Source: Leidyana gryllorum EB-2025a
Lineage: Eukaryota; Apicomplexa
Direction of reading: 5' to 3'
Assembly (NCBI GenBank): GCA_048772705.1
Contig: JBLWGC010000104.1
Coordinates: 682,001 to 746,000, forward strand
Length of the DNA stretch: 64,000 nucleotides
Position 1 is the first letter of the stretch. Each line of letters opens with the position of its first letter. The notes below the pieces were generated by a model. The model was given only the letters and a program-made list of their open reading frames with translations. It had not been told where the DNA came from and did no database searches. The position numbers were made by a program, and so were the translations under genes. This document shows, in pieces, positions 1 through 11,059 of the stretch.

Positions 1-2087
1 TCGTCCAAAACCACTCGTCGCCAACGAATTTGGAACAGAGGACTTCGCGGATTTGAGCTCTCCGACAAAACGGTGCCATATGTTGTCAGAACGATATCGG
101 CCGTGTTACAGAGGTACGACAATGATTTGGAACGCTCAGTCGAGTAATAGTGATGCACCTTGAGATCGAGTCTGCAAAAAACAAAGGTGTTCAGATCTCT
201 GCCAAGAGAGCACAAACTCACTTTGCGTTACAATTGAAGTGACGCTCAATTTCAGACGCCCACTGTGCTATGAGACTAAGAGGCATTACGATTACTGTCC
301 CGCCGTTCCACTGATGATTCTGTTGGGAACTTCGCCTCCAGGCTCTACCCATAGTCTTGGCGTCAAAGTCCCGGGATATAACACTGAGCATTTCCACCGT
401 CTTGCCTAAGCCCATCTCATCAGCCAGAATTCCGCCAAAGCAGTCACTCTTCGCTTCTGGCGCGTCGAGTTGTAACTCGCCCGACATGTGATTCACAAAC
501 AAAGCGCGACTGGAGTCTGGGATCGTAAACTCGTCCCACATGGGATGGATTACTTCTTCGTGCCGCGGGGTACCGACGTCAGCCCAGATGTCTTCCTCTC
601 GTTTTTGCATCCAATTGAAGGCAATCAATTGATATCGCCTCAAAGATGTCCGGAATACCCGCGCGTCGGGTGACAACGGACAGTCTGTCGTCCCATCCTC
701 CATGGTGCCCGTGCCGAATACTTCGTTATTCTTTCTCTGCATCTCGTCCGCATCCAATTGTGCGTCGTCCGCCTCAGCCGGTTCTGGCAGATTTGACCCA
801 TTCGCGTTCTCGGAGTCCGGGTCATTGGCCAATTCGATCTCTTCTGGTGCGCCATCGGCCCCGCCGCCAGTCAATGACCATAAAACTGAGGCTTTCGTTG
901 GCTTCCATTTGAGCACCCGGCTGAACAGACCCATAATGGCATTGCGAAGGACAGCCTGTGCTTCTCCAATCAACAACTCGACAAACAGATGCTGTTGCAG
1001 AGCGAATGGACTCAGCCAAACATCTACCTGCAGCTTGAACTGACCACCCAGTTCCAGCCCCAGAGGAGGCGAATCCGTCAACTTGAAACTTATATGTGCC
1101 AACCGCAGGGCCAGCAACACCGATATAGTATTCGACACGTCCGCCTCAACCTTACCCAAGTCTCGACCTTTGTACATCACCCGAACAAACGCATTGCCCG
1201 AGAACGATCCAAAGGAGGAATTGCCAACAAACTCTGACTTTTTAACAGCGCCCCCAACGGCAAACCGCTTCGACGGTGCGATCAGTAGGAGAACACACGA
1301 CATGAGATCTTCGGGACGGTTGGAAACCAGTTGAGTAGCCACATAGCTTTCAAATGTGAGGCCCTTCAAGCCCCCAGTGCCATCTTCCAAGACTACCGCT
1401 CCTTTCTTCTCAACCGCACCTTTCTTAGGCGAGGCCGCTGTCCCCGTACTGAGGCGTCTCAAGCGGTCTGCGCAACGCTTCAACAAGTCCTTAGCCTCCA
1501 CTCCAATGAGAGGTTCAGGCTTCTCGGAGTCCAGCGTCACCCGCAGTAATGTACCCGTGGTGATGGCCGATCGCCCATTGATGCGCAAACTGCGTTTTGA
1601 CAGGAAACGGGGATAACTGATACTCATGTCGCACTCGAGTTGCTCCTACACGCCACAGTGACCACCCACCAAACGTAGACACACACGCGTTACCACTCAC
1701 CCCAGCCTGCCATGTCTGGACTCCTCGTGTGTTCGAGGCACATTCTAACTGTGATCGTCCCAAATAGAGCCACGATGTTAATATGGGGGCAGCCGCCACA
1801 TAAGTCTTGGATATCGGCTCTTCTGTTACTGGTAGCGGATGTGAAGGATTGAGTACTTTCGGCTGTTGTTTTGCTGGCTCAACACACCCCACATTTTCCA
1901 AAGCATCTGGCAGCAGTATACTCCATGGGGTTTCGCGATATATCTGTTCTATTATGTTTCATCCATCAACTATCACCGACCCACTGACCTCTGCCAAAGA
2001 GCGCCCAGTGCTACTCGCCAGCTGTTCCAAATGGGCCAGTATCACTGGGTCCAAAGTTCCTGCCCCCTCGCGATGTCGCTTGCCCAT
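1..2087 (-). CDS. RAD5: RAD5/HLTF-like SNF2 translocase, N-terminal part (runs off the window)
   Basis: Swi2/Snf2 DNA translocase of the RAD5/HLTF branch, which acts in error-free damage tolerance at stalled forks. Four exons fit: 1989-2087, 1701-1943, 222-1645 and 1-171, with introns of 45, 55 and 50 nt. Phase holds throughout, and the start is the ATG at 2087. A HIRAN-like segment lies near residues 250-330 (FVRVMYKGRDLGKV). Helicase motif I, DEMGLGKT, is near residue 525 in exon 3. Exon 4 carries ADIVLTTYGT and reaches RRVVLD, just before the motif II DEAH box, so the gene continues beyond base 1. The RING finger that defines RAD5/HLTF would lie outside the window. It is divergent from the ABC transporter. 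Another HIRAN-bearing SNF2 protein is the main alternative. Confidence 0.85.
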
Positions 2088-2351
2088 TCTTATTACATAA
2101 AAGAGTCAACCTGATTTTGGAAGATTCCAGCTACTTGGAGCCATAGCCATAGTCTGTCTGGTGTTTGACAAATCATCAGCAACAAACACGCAATTGACCA
2201 CTGCTTGAGCACTCTTGAAGTGCAAAGACCGCAATTGAGCTGGGCTCCATTGCGAGGAGCCTTTTGGGTCTCCCCGTGTCCCAACGTGTCCCAAAACCTT
2301 GAAGCTTTTGGGATTAACCTTTTGGGCTTTTGAAGTGAAAAAAATATTACC
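2088..2351. promoter_or_regulatory. Divergent intergenic region between RAD5-like and ABCC genes
   Basis: This 264-bp gap separates two outward-facing start codons, so it must hold both promoters and both 5' leaders. No TATA box, long repeat or conserved ORF was recognised. The assignment rests only on gene orientation. Confidence 0.4.
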
Positions 2352-5300
2352 ATGTCAAGCTGGATTTGGGCTGAAGACGATAGCAACTTTGGACCCATTT
2401 TTGTCAACATACTAATCGGCTTAATCCCAGGAGCCTTTATTTTGCTGGTGGCGGCATGTGGTCGTCTCATCTGGAGGTCTCGATGGAGAGATCCACTCCC
2501 TGCCTTGGAAGAAGTTTATGGCGAGATGGGCCCAGTCAGACGGGTTCATGTGACTAATTGGATCACATGGCAAGAAGTGGTCACTGTGGTCTTTGCGCTT
2601 ACGACAGTACTGACCTTTCTGGTAACCATGCTATTGCTGCAGGTCGAGGGCCGCGAGGCTCCGACCGCGGACCGATGGCAATCACTTGGGGCTCTGCTGC
2701 TTTGTTTCGATGCGTGTCTCTTAATTGCATTCCACCGATCTTCGGTAAGCTTCTTCTATCTTCTTGGGGGTCAACTCGTATGTCTTCAGCGAATGTGTCC
2801 AAAACGAGGTGATAGCCGCAAGGTCGCGCTGCGGATTCTTCAGTTATTCTGGCTGTTGGTCATTGGAACGTCGGTCGTACGGCTGGTATGGGGAATCCGA
2901 GAGATCGATGTGCGGCCGTACAGTCGCTTCTGGTCGTCTCTCTGGAATACGATCTGGATTTTCGAGCCCTGTCTCCACATTCTTTGCGGAATAGTCGGTC
3001 TGATCATTTTCGGTCAGAGCAACTTTTCGAGGGACGATGTGTGGGGCACTTTGCGAGACACCTTCTTGGCTCCGGACATTCCTCGTCGGCCTGGCGAGGA
3101 TGACATTGAGGCCGTGAAACGACTGACAACGGCGGAGCCGCGGAAAGAGACTCCCGAGTTCTCCGCTGGTCTCTGGAAGACTTTGTCTTTCCAATGGCTG
3201 AACCCGCTGATCCGTCTCGGGAACAAACGTTTATTCGAGTACGACGACTTCTTTGATTGTATGCCGAACGAGCATCCGGCAATTCTGTTTGCCCGATTTG
3301 ACAAACTGTGGCGCGATCGAGTCAATAGTGGGAAGCCAATCAAACGGTGGAGTTTGGCAAATGTGGTGTACAAGTTCACTCTGCCTGAAACCAATTTCAG
3401 TGCGTTGTACAAGTTCACCTATGACACTCTTCTAATGATCGCTCCCCTGTTTTTGGATTTGGTCGTCACCTACCTCACCGACCGAGCAGAGGGGGAGCCT
3501 TTGGCCACCAGATGGCGTGGTCTCATTTATGTGGCTCTGATGGCCCTCAACGGGGTACTGCAGACTATTTTGCTGCACCAATACTTTCACAATCAATACC
3601 AATTGGGACTCCAAATTCGATCTGCTCTCTCTACAGCTGTGTATGAAAAGAGTTTGCGATTAGACAGAAGTGAGTTTCAAAGTTCCATCGTCTCTCTCGA
3701 CATTCAATTCTCTCTCATCAGCTAAAGCGGGTGCGACCACAGAGAATGACTTCTCCTCTGGAAAGGTTGTGAACCTGATGGCTGTTGATGCACAGAGATT
3801 GTCCGACTTGATGGCTTACATTCACATTTTCTGGAGCGCTCCCTATCAGATCATTGTGACCTGTGCTCTGTTGTGGTTCCAAATCCGCTGGGCGGCCTTC
3901 GCGGGCTTGGGTGTGATGCTCGTCAGTCTCCCGATCACCAAAATGATCATCGGCCGGGTTCGCCGACACTATGCGTCTCTCTTGCAAGAGAAGGATAAGC
4001 GTGTCAAGAAGACTACCGAGACGCTCAATGGTATCCGGGCGGTCAAATACTATGTTTGGGAGGAGGCTCGACTCAACACCATTAACGCCATCCGCGACGT
4101 CGAACTCGGTATCCTGAAACGAGTGCAGTCTATCAACATCATCAACAGAACATTGATGTACGGGATTCCCTCTTTGGTCGCCATTGCTTCGTTCGCTGTC
4201 TATGCTCTCGCCATGGGCGAACCTTTGACTCCCGCGACTGCCTTCACGGCATTGGCCCTTTTCAATAATCTAAGGTTTCCGTTGGTGGTTTTGCCAAACA
4301 TTGTCAATTCCATCACAGAGTCTGCCGTCACGGTGGAACGTATGCAGAGCTTTTTGCTCCTCCCCAGTCTACCACCCCAAGAGTTCACTCCCTACAAACC
4401 CGGCGAGCCCGCTTTGGATATCAAAGACTTGACGGTCCAAATTACTCCTTCCTCTCGGCTAATAGACAAACTCAACATCGCCGTCGACAAGAAAGAGCTC
4501 GTTGTCATCGTGGGACGTACCGGTGTCGGAAAGACGGCGTTCATTTCGACCCTCCTCGGCGACCTCGCGCCCGGCGACGGAGACATAAAGATCCGAGGCA
4601 CAATGTCTTACTGCTCTCAGACTGCGTGGATTCAGACCGGAACCGTTCAGGACAATATCATCTTTGGATCTCTCTTCGAAGAGGCAAAGTATAACCGCGT
4701 GGTGAAGGCCTGCGCTCTGGAATCAGATTTCCAGATCTTCCCGGACGGCGATCAGACTGAGATCGGAGAGCGCGGAATCAATCTGTCGGGCGGTCAGAAA
4801 CAGCGAATCGCGTTGGCGAGAGCAGTGTACCGCGACTCTGACATTTACATCTTCGACGACGTTCTCAGCGCCGTCGATACCCACGTCGCAGAGCACATTG
4901 TGCAGAACGTCTTTCTGGGACTCCTCAAAGACAAAGCCATTCTCCTCATTACTCACCGCTTCGAAGTGCTCGACCACGCCACCACCATTGTCTTCCTCCA
5001 CGACCGCATCGCTGAGCAGTTCAAGTCAGTCGCCGAGGCCTCTGCGAGCCCTCTCTTCAATGACTTGGCTGCCGAGAGTCTCCGGAAAATTGAGGAGGCG
5101 GTTGAAGCGGAGGCAGAAGAGCACGAACAACTGAGCCCCCGGCAAGAGAGGTCGGCCAGCAAAGACGCGAGCCCCACTTCCCGTACCCCAATGTCCCGCG
5201 GAAGTCATATGGATGGCAGTCCCGTTATGGGCAATCCTGTCGCGAACGCCCCTCGTACCGAACCCGGTATCCCGCCGGATCTGGTGGGATCCAGTTCGTT

Positions 5301-7411
5301 TCTCGACACTCGCAACATTGCGGGGGCGGCAGAAATTGATGAGGTCAGCGACGATGAGGGAATGGAGTCTCGGGGTCGCTCGGCCAGTAGAGCTCTGTCT
5401 GTGGCACGATCGCTTTCAGCTATCAGCAAGCGCACTCTGTCTCGTCGGAGATCCAAGGGATCGAGTGTGCAGGCCTCGCCGGTCGCTGTTGCCGAGACGG
5501 TCGTCGAAGAGGCACCAAAACGGAATCGGGTGGTTCTGATTGAAGACGAGAAGATGGCCATTGGCAAAGTGGGTCGGACGATCTATGCCAATTACTTTAG
5601 AGCGTGGGGTGGCGGGACTTGGTGGATGACCATTTGGGTTCTGCTCACTCTCGTGGTGTCTCAGACCGTCCAAGTCGGGAGCAACTTTTGGCTGTCTTTC
5701 TGGTCGGGTCGAAGTGATCCAGATGCTGAAGGGACTTACATCAGCAGTGGTTGGGGTGTTGGAGGATACACAATCTTCAACGCCATCAGTGTCTGCTTTG
5801 TGGCCCTGACAGGATGGCTACTGTTGATAGGAACCCTCCGAGCCTCGCGTCAGTTCCACTCGCGACTTCTCAACAGGACGATGAGAGCCAAACTCTTCTT
5901 TTTTGACTCCACTCCGGTCGGACGAATGCTCAGTCGCTTCGCCAAGGATATCAACAGTATCGATGATGCCCTACCGCAGACGTTGTACCAATACATGAAC
6001 AACTTGGTACAGATCATCGCTGTCATTGTGGTCATCGCTGTGGTGCTCCCCTGGATGATCATTGCCATTGTGCCTATGATCGGTCTATATCTCTTCATTC
6101 AGCGGTTCTACGTCAATGTCGTTCGACAATTCCGCCGCATAGAGAGTACTCTCCGAGCTCCCGTGATCAGCAACTTTAGCGAGAGCTTCGAGGGGGCAAC
6201 CGTTATCCGAGCCTTCCGAGAGATTGGCAGCTTCCGACTCCAACACATGGACAAACTCAACGCCAATCTGGTCTCTATCTACATCAGTAACGCAGCCAAC
6301 CGATGGCTGGCCGTTAGGCTCGAGAGTTTGGGTACTCTGCTCGTCGTCTGCACAGCTTTGGTTGCCGTTCTGACAGCTGGAACCCTTTCAGCCGCTTTGG
6401 GAGGTTTGGCACTAAGCTACGCTATCAGTTGTACCAACGGTCTCAACTGGCTGGTACGAATGTCAGGTGACCGTGAAGCCAATATTGTCGCTGTTGAGAG
6501 GCTGATGGAGTACGACCGAGATGACCACTGCCCACAGGAACAGTACGAAAGTCTTCTGCCTCCAGACACTGTGGAAACGGATCCGGGCCGCTTGGAGTTC
6601 CGCGGCATCTGTCTGCAGTACCGTCCTGGATTGCCCTACGCACTCAAGGATGTGTCTTTCGTCGTCAAGCCGGGCGAAAAGGTGAGCACACAATCACAAT
6701 CACATTCATTCATCCCATATCTTTTCTTTAGGTCGGCGTCGTCGGTCGCACAGGTGCCGGAAAGTCGAGTCTGTTGGTTGCTTTGTTACGGCTAACGACT
6801 CCGCAGGACGGCAACATCTTCCTCAACGGCGTGGAGACCACTCCAATGTCGGTATCTGAGCTACGTTCAAAGATTTCTATCATTCCTCAAGAATCGACTC
6901 TCTTCTCGGGAACTTTGCGGGATAATCTCGACCCGTTCAGTGAGAAGACTGACGCGCAGCTCTGGGAGACCTTACGACGAGCTTGCTTGCAAGAGTGGGC
7001 TAGCGGACTTGAGGAGGGTCTTCAGTACCCGATTGCCGAGAATGGCAGCAACTTGAGTAACGGTCAGAAACAGCTGCTGTGCTTGGCTCGAGTCCTCCTC
7101 AAGGATAACCGTTTCTTGCTACTGGATGAAGCGACGAGTGCAGTGGATCCTCAGACCGACGCACTCATTCAAACCACCATCCGAACAGAGTTTAGTCAAT
7201 GTACTATCTTGACTATAGCTCACCGGATCCGAACTGTTATCGATTACGATAAGGTAAGCGGACCGTTTCCACGCGCGGGCGTCTCATTCATTTGCGTTCC
7301 TTACAGATCATCGTTATGGCGGATGGCCGAGTGGCGGAGTTTGCCAGTCCTGCTGAACTCTTGGCTAACCCCGAATCGATCTTTGCCAGCATGGTGAAGG
7401 CTGCTGAGTGA
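2352..7411 (+). CDS. ABCC-family (MRP-type) full ABC transporter
   Basis: ATP-driven exporter of the multidrug-resistance-protein (ABCC) type, expected to move organic anions or conjugates across a membrane. Exons 2352-3669, 3722-6681, 6732-7253 and 7307-7411 give 1634 residues. The order is an N-terminal hydrophobic TMD0 (about residues 15-230), TMD1, NBD1, a Ser/Arg-rich linker, TMD2 and NBD2. NBD1 has Walker A GRTGVGKT (near residue 703), signature LSGGQKQR and a Walker B ending in DD where catalytic Glu is usual. NBD2 has GRTGAGKSS (near 1430), signature LSNGQKQ and Walker [12 protein letters not shown]. One degenerate and one complete ATP site is the known ABCC pattern. Substrate and membrane cannot be read from sequence. 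It converges with HAT1. Confidence 0.93.
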
Positions 7412-7874
7412 ATAAGCTGCTGAGCAGATCTTTATCAAGTCGAAGCCTTCATTCTACGAAGCACACCACTCCCTCCGAAGGGGGAGACCAGAGGACTGTG
7501 CCCCCAAGTCTACTCAAATGTATGTGACGCAGGGGAAAACCAAGCTGTCCGTATTGCTTTGCATTGTGTCTTCCAGTTGTAGAATGAACGAACTCTCGCT
7601 CACTTGGGTTGGACAAGAGCTCTGGCGACGCTTCAATGGAGCTCGCCGGCCACAGACCTATGACCGAATAGCAGCTGCGTCCCCCAGATCCCCTCGAAAC
7701 GAATCTCAGCACCCGTTCCTAGGAGCAGCAGTAGCTTCATCAAGCGCAGTCCCAGCGACGACGCGTCGTCGCGATCCCAAGAAATCTGTATGAATAAACT
7801 TTCGCCTCCGTCTATGCGCTTTGGGATATATACACAAATAGTTTGGGATCTCGCTTTTTCATTGCTTATGATGT
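7412..7874. other. 463-bp gap between convergent ABCC and HAT1 genes
   Basis: This is the 3' flank of both neighbours. A short ORF at 7584-7793 (+), starting at an ATG and encoding 69 basic, Pro/Ala/Arg-rich residues, lies inside it. Nothing supports it as a gene. An AATAAA occurs near 7793 on the plus strand, and HAT1's stop codon is part of a GAATAAAC on the minus strand. Either could help 3'-end formation. Confidence 0.35.
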
Positions 7875-9653
7875 TTATTCACGCTTCGCTGCTTTGACTA
7901 ACGGGTACTGTCGCCTGATTGCTTTTATCGAGCTACACAAAGATTGAAAGAGACTTAGCCACTCCAGCTCCAATTCAGCTTGGATCTCCGCCAACGTCCT
8001 TTGACTGTTGTACCATTCAACACTCTCTAATCGAAACCTCCGCTTCTCAGTAATTCTAATGTCCGTGAGTTGCGCACAACTCTTCTGCCACTGTATTAAC
8101 GATTCGCTACAAGTCGCATCGGGCCTTTTTCGACCCCCTTCCGCCTTCGCCCGTTGAAATGAGGCGTCACCAGTAGCTGACTTCATCTCCGCCTTGTCCA
8201 AAACTTCGCTGGGCAGATGACGGGCAATGCTCAACAAGAGCCACAACCGCCGTCTCTGCACCGGGGTCTCCTTTTGCAGACGTTTCAATACTTCACTGTA
8301 CTTTGGCCACATTATGGGATTCACGGGACTCAATGCCCAGGGGACTCGTTCTGCACCAATCGCCGTGACCTCAGCATCTGGGTACAAACACTCTCGCCTC
8401 AGCAGCCCCCGACTGATTGCCAAGTCAATGGACACTGTGTCTCGGACCCTTTGAAATGCGGGGGCGGGATCCTCCACAGAGATCTCTCGGATCGAAGAGT
8501 CACTCCCCAACAGATCCATCACCGCTGCCAACACTTGTCGACCCAATCCAGTCCGTTGACGGTGAGGGAAGATGAAGAACTGAGATATTCGTGCTCGATC
8601 CTTCGGGAGAGCGAAGAACTGAAAGTGTAGCGATGAAAAGTCGCCCATAGCCCCGCAGCGTTCGATTCAGCTTACCTGAAAGACGGTCACGAGTCCCAGA
8701 ATCTCGAAGGGCTGCTTTCCGGTCTGCAAAACAACCTCGAGAGCTTGAGAGGAGACCAAGTTGTTCTCGTCCTGGTGTTCAGCCAAGGCAGTCTGGAACG
8801 CTTCAATGGTCTCGGCATTCACTGCCGGCCATTGATCCAGTAACCGTTGGGCAGCAGCAGTTAGCTGAGACCCTCCAGGGGAGTCCCCATTACTTCGTCC
8901 CTGCTCTTTGGCCCGCAGCTGTTCGCTCTCGGTACTGATGATGGCCAACGGGTCGGGTTCGACAAAAAAGCGGATGGGGACGAACAGACGCCAACGCGGT
9001 TCGAGCTGTATACTACTCATCGCATCAATATAGAAATGCAGGAACCATTCGATTCGTCGATGAACGTATCCGAAGCTCCGCGAATCTTTGGGAGTCTTCT
9101 CCGATGTGATGTATTCAGCGGGCGTCCCAGCAGCCTCCACGAGCCAAAACAAATCAGGTCCAGGGACTGATTGTGCAGGTCCTGCCGCAGACTTGAAGTC
9201 GTGCTCGACACGTGCGACCACCTTGCCAGCAATCTTGATGCCTTCGGGCTCGGAGGCATCAACTTGATTAGTCGCCGCTTTCAGTCGTTTCTGCGGCGGT
9301 TCTTCCGCCTCTCCTGAGGACAACTTGTAGGCTCTGATGAGATTGCGAAATTGACCCTCATTCTTAACAAAGCCCCCGGGGAAGGTTTCCATCTTTTCCA
9401 AGGCTTCAAGTACATTCTTCCGGGTTTCTGACGCATCCCAATCGCCTATGGTGCCGTTGATAGTGATGAATGTGTCGAAAGAGATTGGGACAAAGTTGAT
9501 ATGGCACTCAAAGTCATCAGAACACGCGAGTTTGGCGGGGTCAGGAAAGAAGTGATGGATATATTGGGCAGGCGAACCCAAACTGCCTTTCGTGACCACA
9601 TCCTTCTCCGTCAGACAGGCGTGGAACCGGAAGCGGGATGCTGGTGTTGTCAT
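7875..9653 (-). CDS. HAT1: Histone acetyltransferase type B catalytic subunit
   Basis: HAT1 acetylates newly made histone H4 at Lys5 and Lys12 before chromatin assembly. Two exons, 8676-9653 and 7875-8618, are separated by a 57-nt intron in phase 0 and give 573 residues. Family landmarks are RRIEWFLHFYIDA, the ILGLVTVFQ strand that ends exon 1, then SQFFIFPHRQRTGLG across the acetyl-CoA loop (RxxGxG near residue 346). The C-terminal part is a helical Arg/Glu-rich extension, making the protein longer than yeast or human HAT1 (roughly 370-420). The start ATG lies 19 bp from the divergent orphan at 9673. Confidence 0.88.
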
Positions 9654-9672
9654 TCGGAAATATTTACTTCAT
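9654..9672. promoter_or_regulatory. 19-bp bidirectional gap between HAT1 and an orphan gene
   Basis: The two outward start codons are 19 bp apart. Promoter and leader sequence must therefore overlap the opposite coding region, or the orphan's true start is further downstream. Confidence 0.3.
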
Positions 9673-10986
9673 ATGAGTAGCCGAGTGATTCCTCTACTAC
9701 CTCCAGCGTCTCCGAGTCGACGTCTGACCGCGTTGCCGCACCGTAATACGGTGTGGCCGCAAGCGGGGACCGGAGCAACGCCTGAAGTACAGTTCCCATT
9801 TGTAACACATGCAGCATCTAAAGGGCAAACTAGGATAGTATACTTATCGTCACCAGCAGCAGCCCCTCCTGTGGCACGAAATGGAGGCCAATGGACACCG
9901 CGTGGGGATCTCCCACCACTACAATCAGCTCGAGTTCAAGACCTCTACACCAATCGGCAATCCCCGCGCCCATCTACTGCTTATCGTGTGAATTCAGTGC
10001 CCGTAGAACTGCCGCGGGCAACAATATCACCTCCTCCGCAGTCTCCCCCGCCTCTGGTCAGTTCACCTTTTTCGTTGGGCCCAACGGTGGCTACATCGGG
10101 AGAATCTCCAGTCCTGCAACCCCAAGCCGCTCCTATAACCCCGCCGAGGCAGACATTCACTGGGTGGAGCCGTATTCACTCCACCTCGCAACACAAGGTC
10201 CCTGTGCCTCCCCCCCTCAAGGCTCCCACCAGTGCAGGGGGTGCTAACTCCACGGTACAGGTTGGGAGGGCCGCTTCCCACACGCCTGTGCGGTACCCCA
10301 GCAGCGCGGCTACATCTCGGCATCGGTATGATTTCAGTTTCGCAGCGCCCGGGGCGGGCCGACAAGTGACGGCGAGTCACAGCAACACCTCTTCGCCTCC
10401 CCCGACTGCAAGCATGGCCCCCCTCAAGCCTACACCCCCGCCGCCGGTAGTGGATAACAACCCCAAAGTACTGGAGCAGGCACCCTCGTTAGTGCCCACT
10501 GTATCATCACGGCCGACAAAAATCCGAGGCCGAGGTCTATTGAGGTCAGCGAAGAAGAGGGGCGTTAAGCGGCTCGAAGCTAAATTAGACATTTTGGATA
10601 AGAGAACAAGATCAATCGTGGCAGCTCTAGATCGTATTGAGGTGAGACTCCACGTTCAAGGTGCTGCCGCGGACCAGTTTTACGTCTGTCAGGGTGCGCT
10701 TCAATCGCCAACGACGAGCGGAAAGCAGCTTGCATCAGGAGATGCAGGTCGTCAGCCACCGTCAGACCCGTTGGAGTTTTCGTTGGTTGGCGCTGAGGAC
10801 ATAATCGCGACATCAGAAGGTTGTGATAATAGTCGCGATCTGTTGGATGAACTATCATTGAGCCATTTGGCTTTGGAATCTACGACTCCGAGGTTACCAC
10901 GGAAAGCGGAGATCATGACAGTACTTCATTGGTTGGAGCAGATGCAAGATATGGTGCGGAAGTTGGACACCTCCATCATAGAGTAG
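9673..10986 (+). CDS. Uncharacterised Pro/Ser-rich protein with short C-terminal helices
   Basis: Not recognised. The ATG at 9673 is the first in-frame ATG downstream of HAT1 and gives 437 residues in one exon. About two thirds is low-complexity Pro/Ser/Thr/Ala sequence. A basic patch (IRGRGLLRSAKKRGVKR) is followed by a predicted helical stretch with heptad-like spacing (LDILDKRTRSIVAALDRIEV), and a last helix ends in HWLEQMQDMVRKLD. There is no signal peptide or membrane segment. It is followed after 73 bp by another orphan on the same strand. A scaffold or cytoskeletal adaptor is possible, but nothing in the sequence decides it. Confidence 0.6.
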   Translation: MSSRVIPLLPPASPSRRLTALPHRNTVWPQAGTGATPEVQFPFVTHAASKGQTRIVYLSSPAAAPPVARNGGQWTPRGDLPPLQSARVQDLYTNRQSPRPSTAYRVNSVPVELPRATISPPPQSPPPLVSSPFSLGPTVATSGESPVLQPQAAPITPPRQTFTGWSRIHSTSQHKVPVPPPLKAPTSAGGANSTVQVGRAASHTPVRYPSSAATSRHRYDFSFAAPGAGRQVTASHSNTSSPPPTASMAPLKPTPPPPVVDNNPKVLEQAPSLVPTVSSRPTKIRGRGLLRSAKKRGVKRLEAKLDILDKRTRSIVAALDRIEVRLHVQGAAADQFYVCQGALQSPTTSGKQLASGDAGRQPPSDPLEFSLVGAEDIIATSEGCDNSRDLLDELSLSHLALESTTPRLPRKAEIMTVLHWLEQMQDMVRKLDTSIIE

Positions 10987-11059
10987 TGCTCGACGTATTT
11001 TTGCGAGCAGAAGAGGCAAAAAAAACCTCAAATCGAGTCTGTGACAAGCTGCCATATAG

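Noticed and set aside
7584-7793. 69-codon ORF between ABCC and HAT1
   Set aside because: Low-complexity, no conserved feature, and it lies where both neighbours need 3' flank. Mentioned in the gap entry but not called as a gene.
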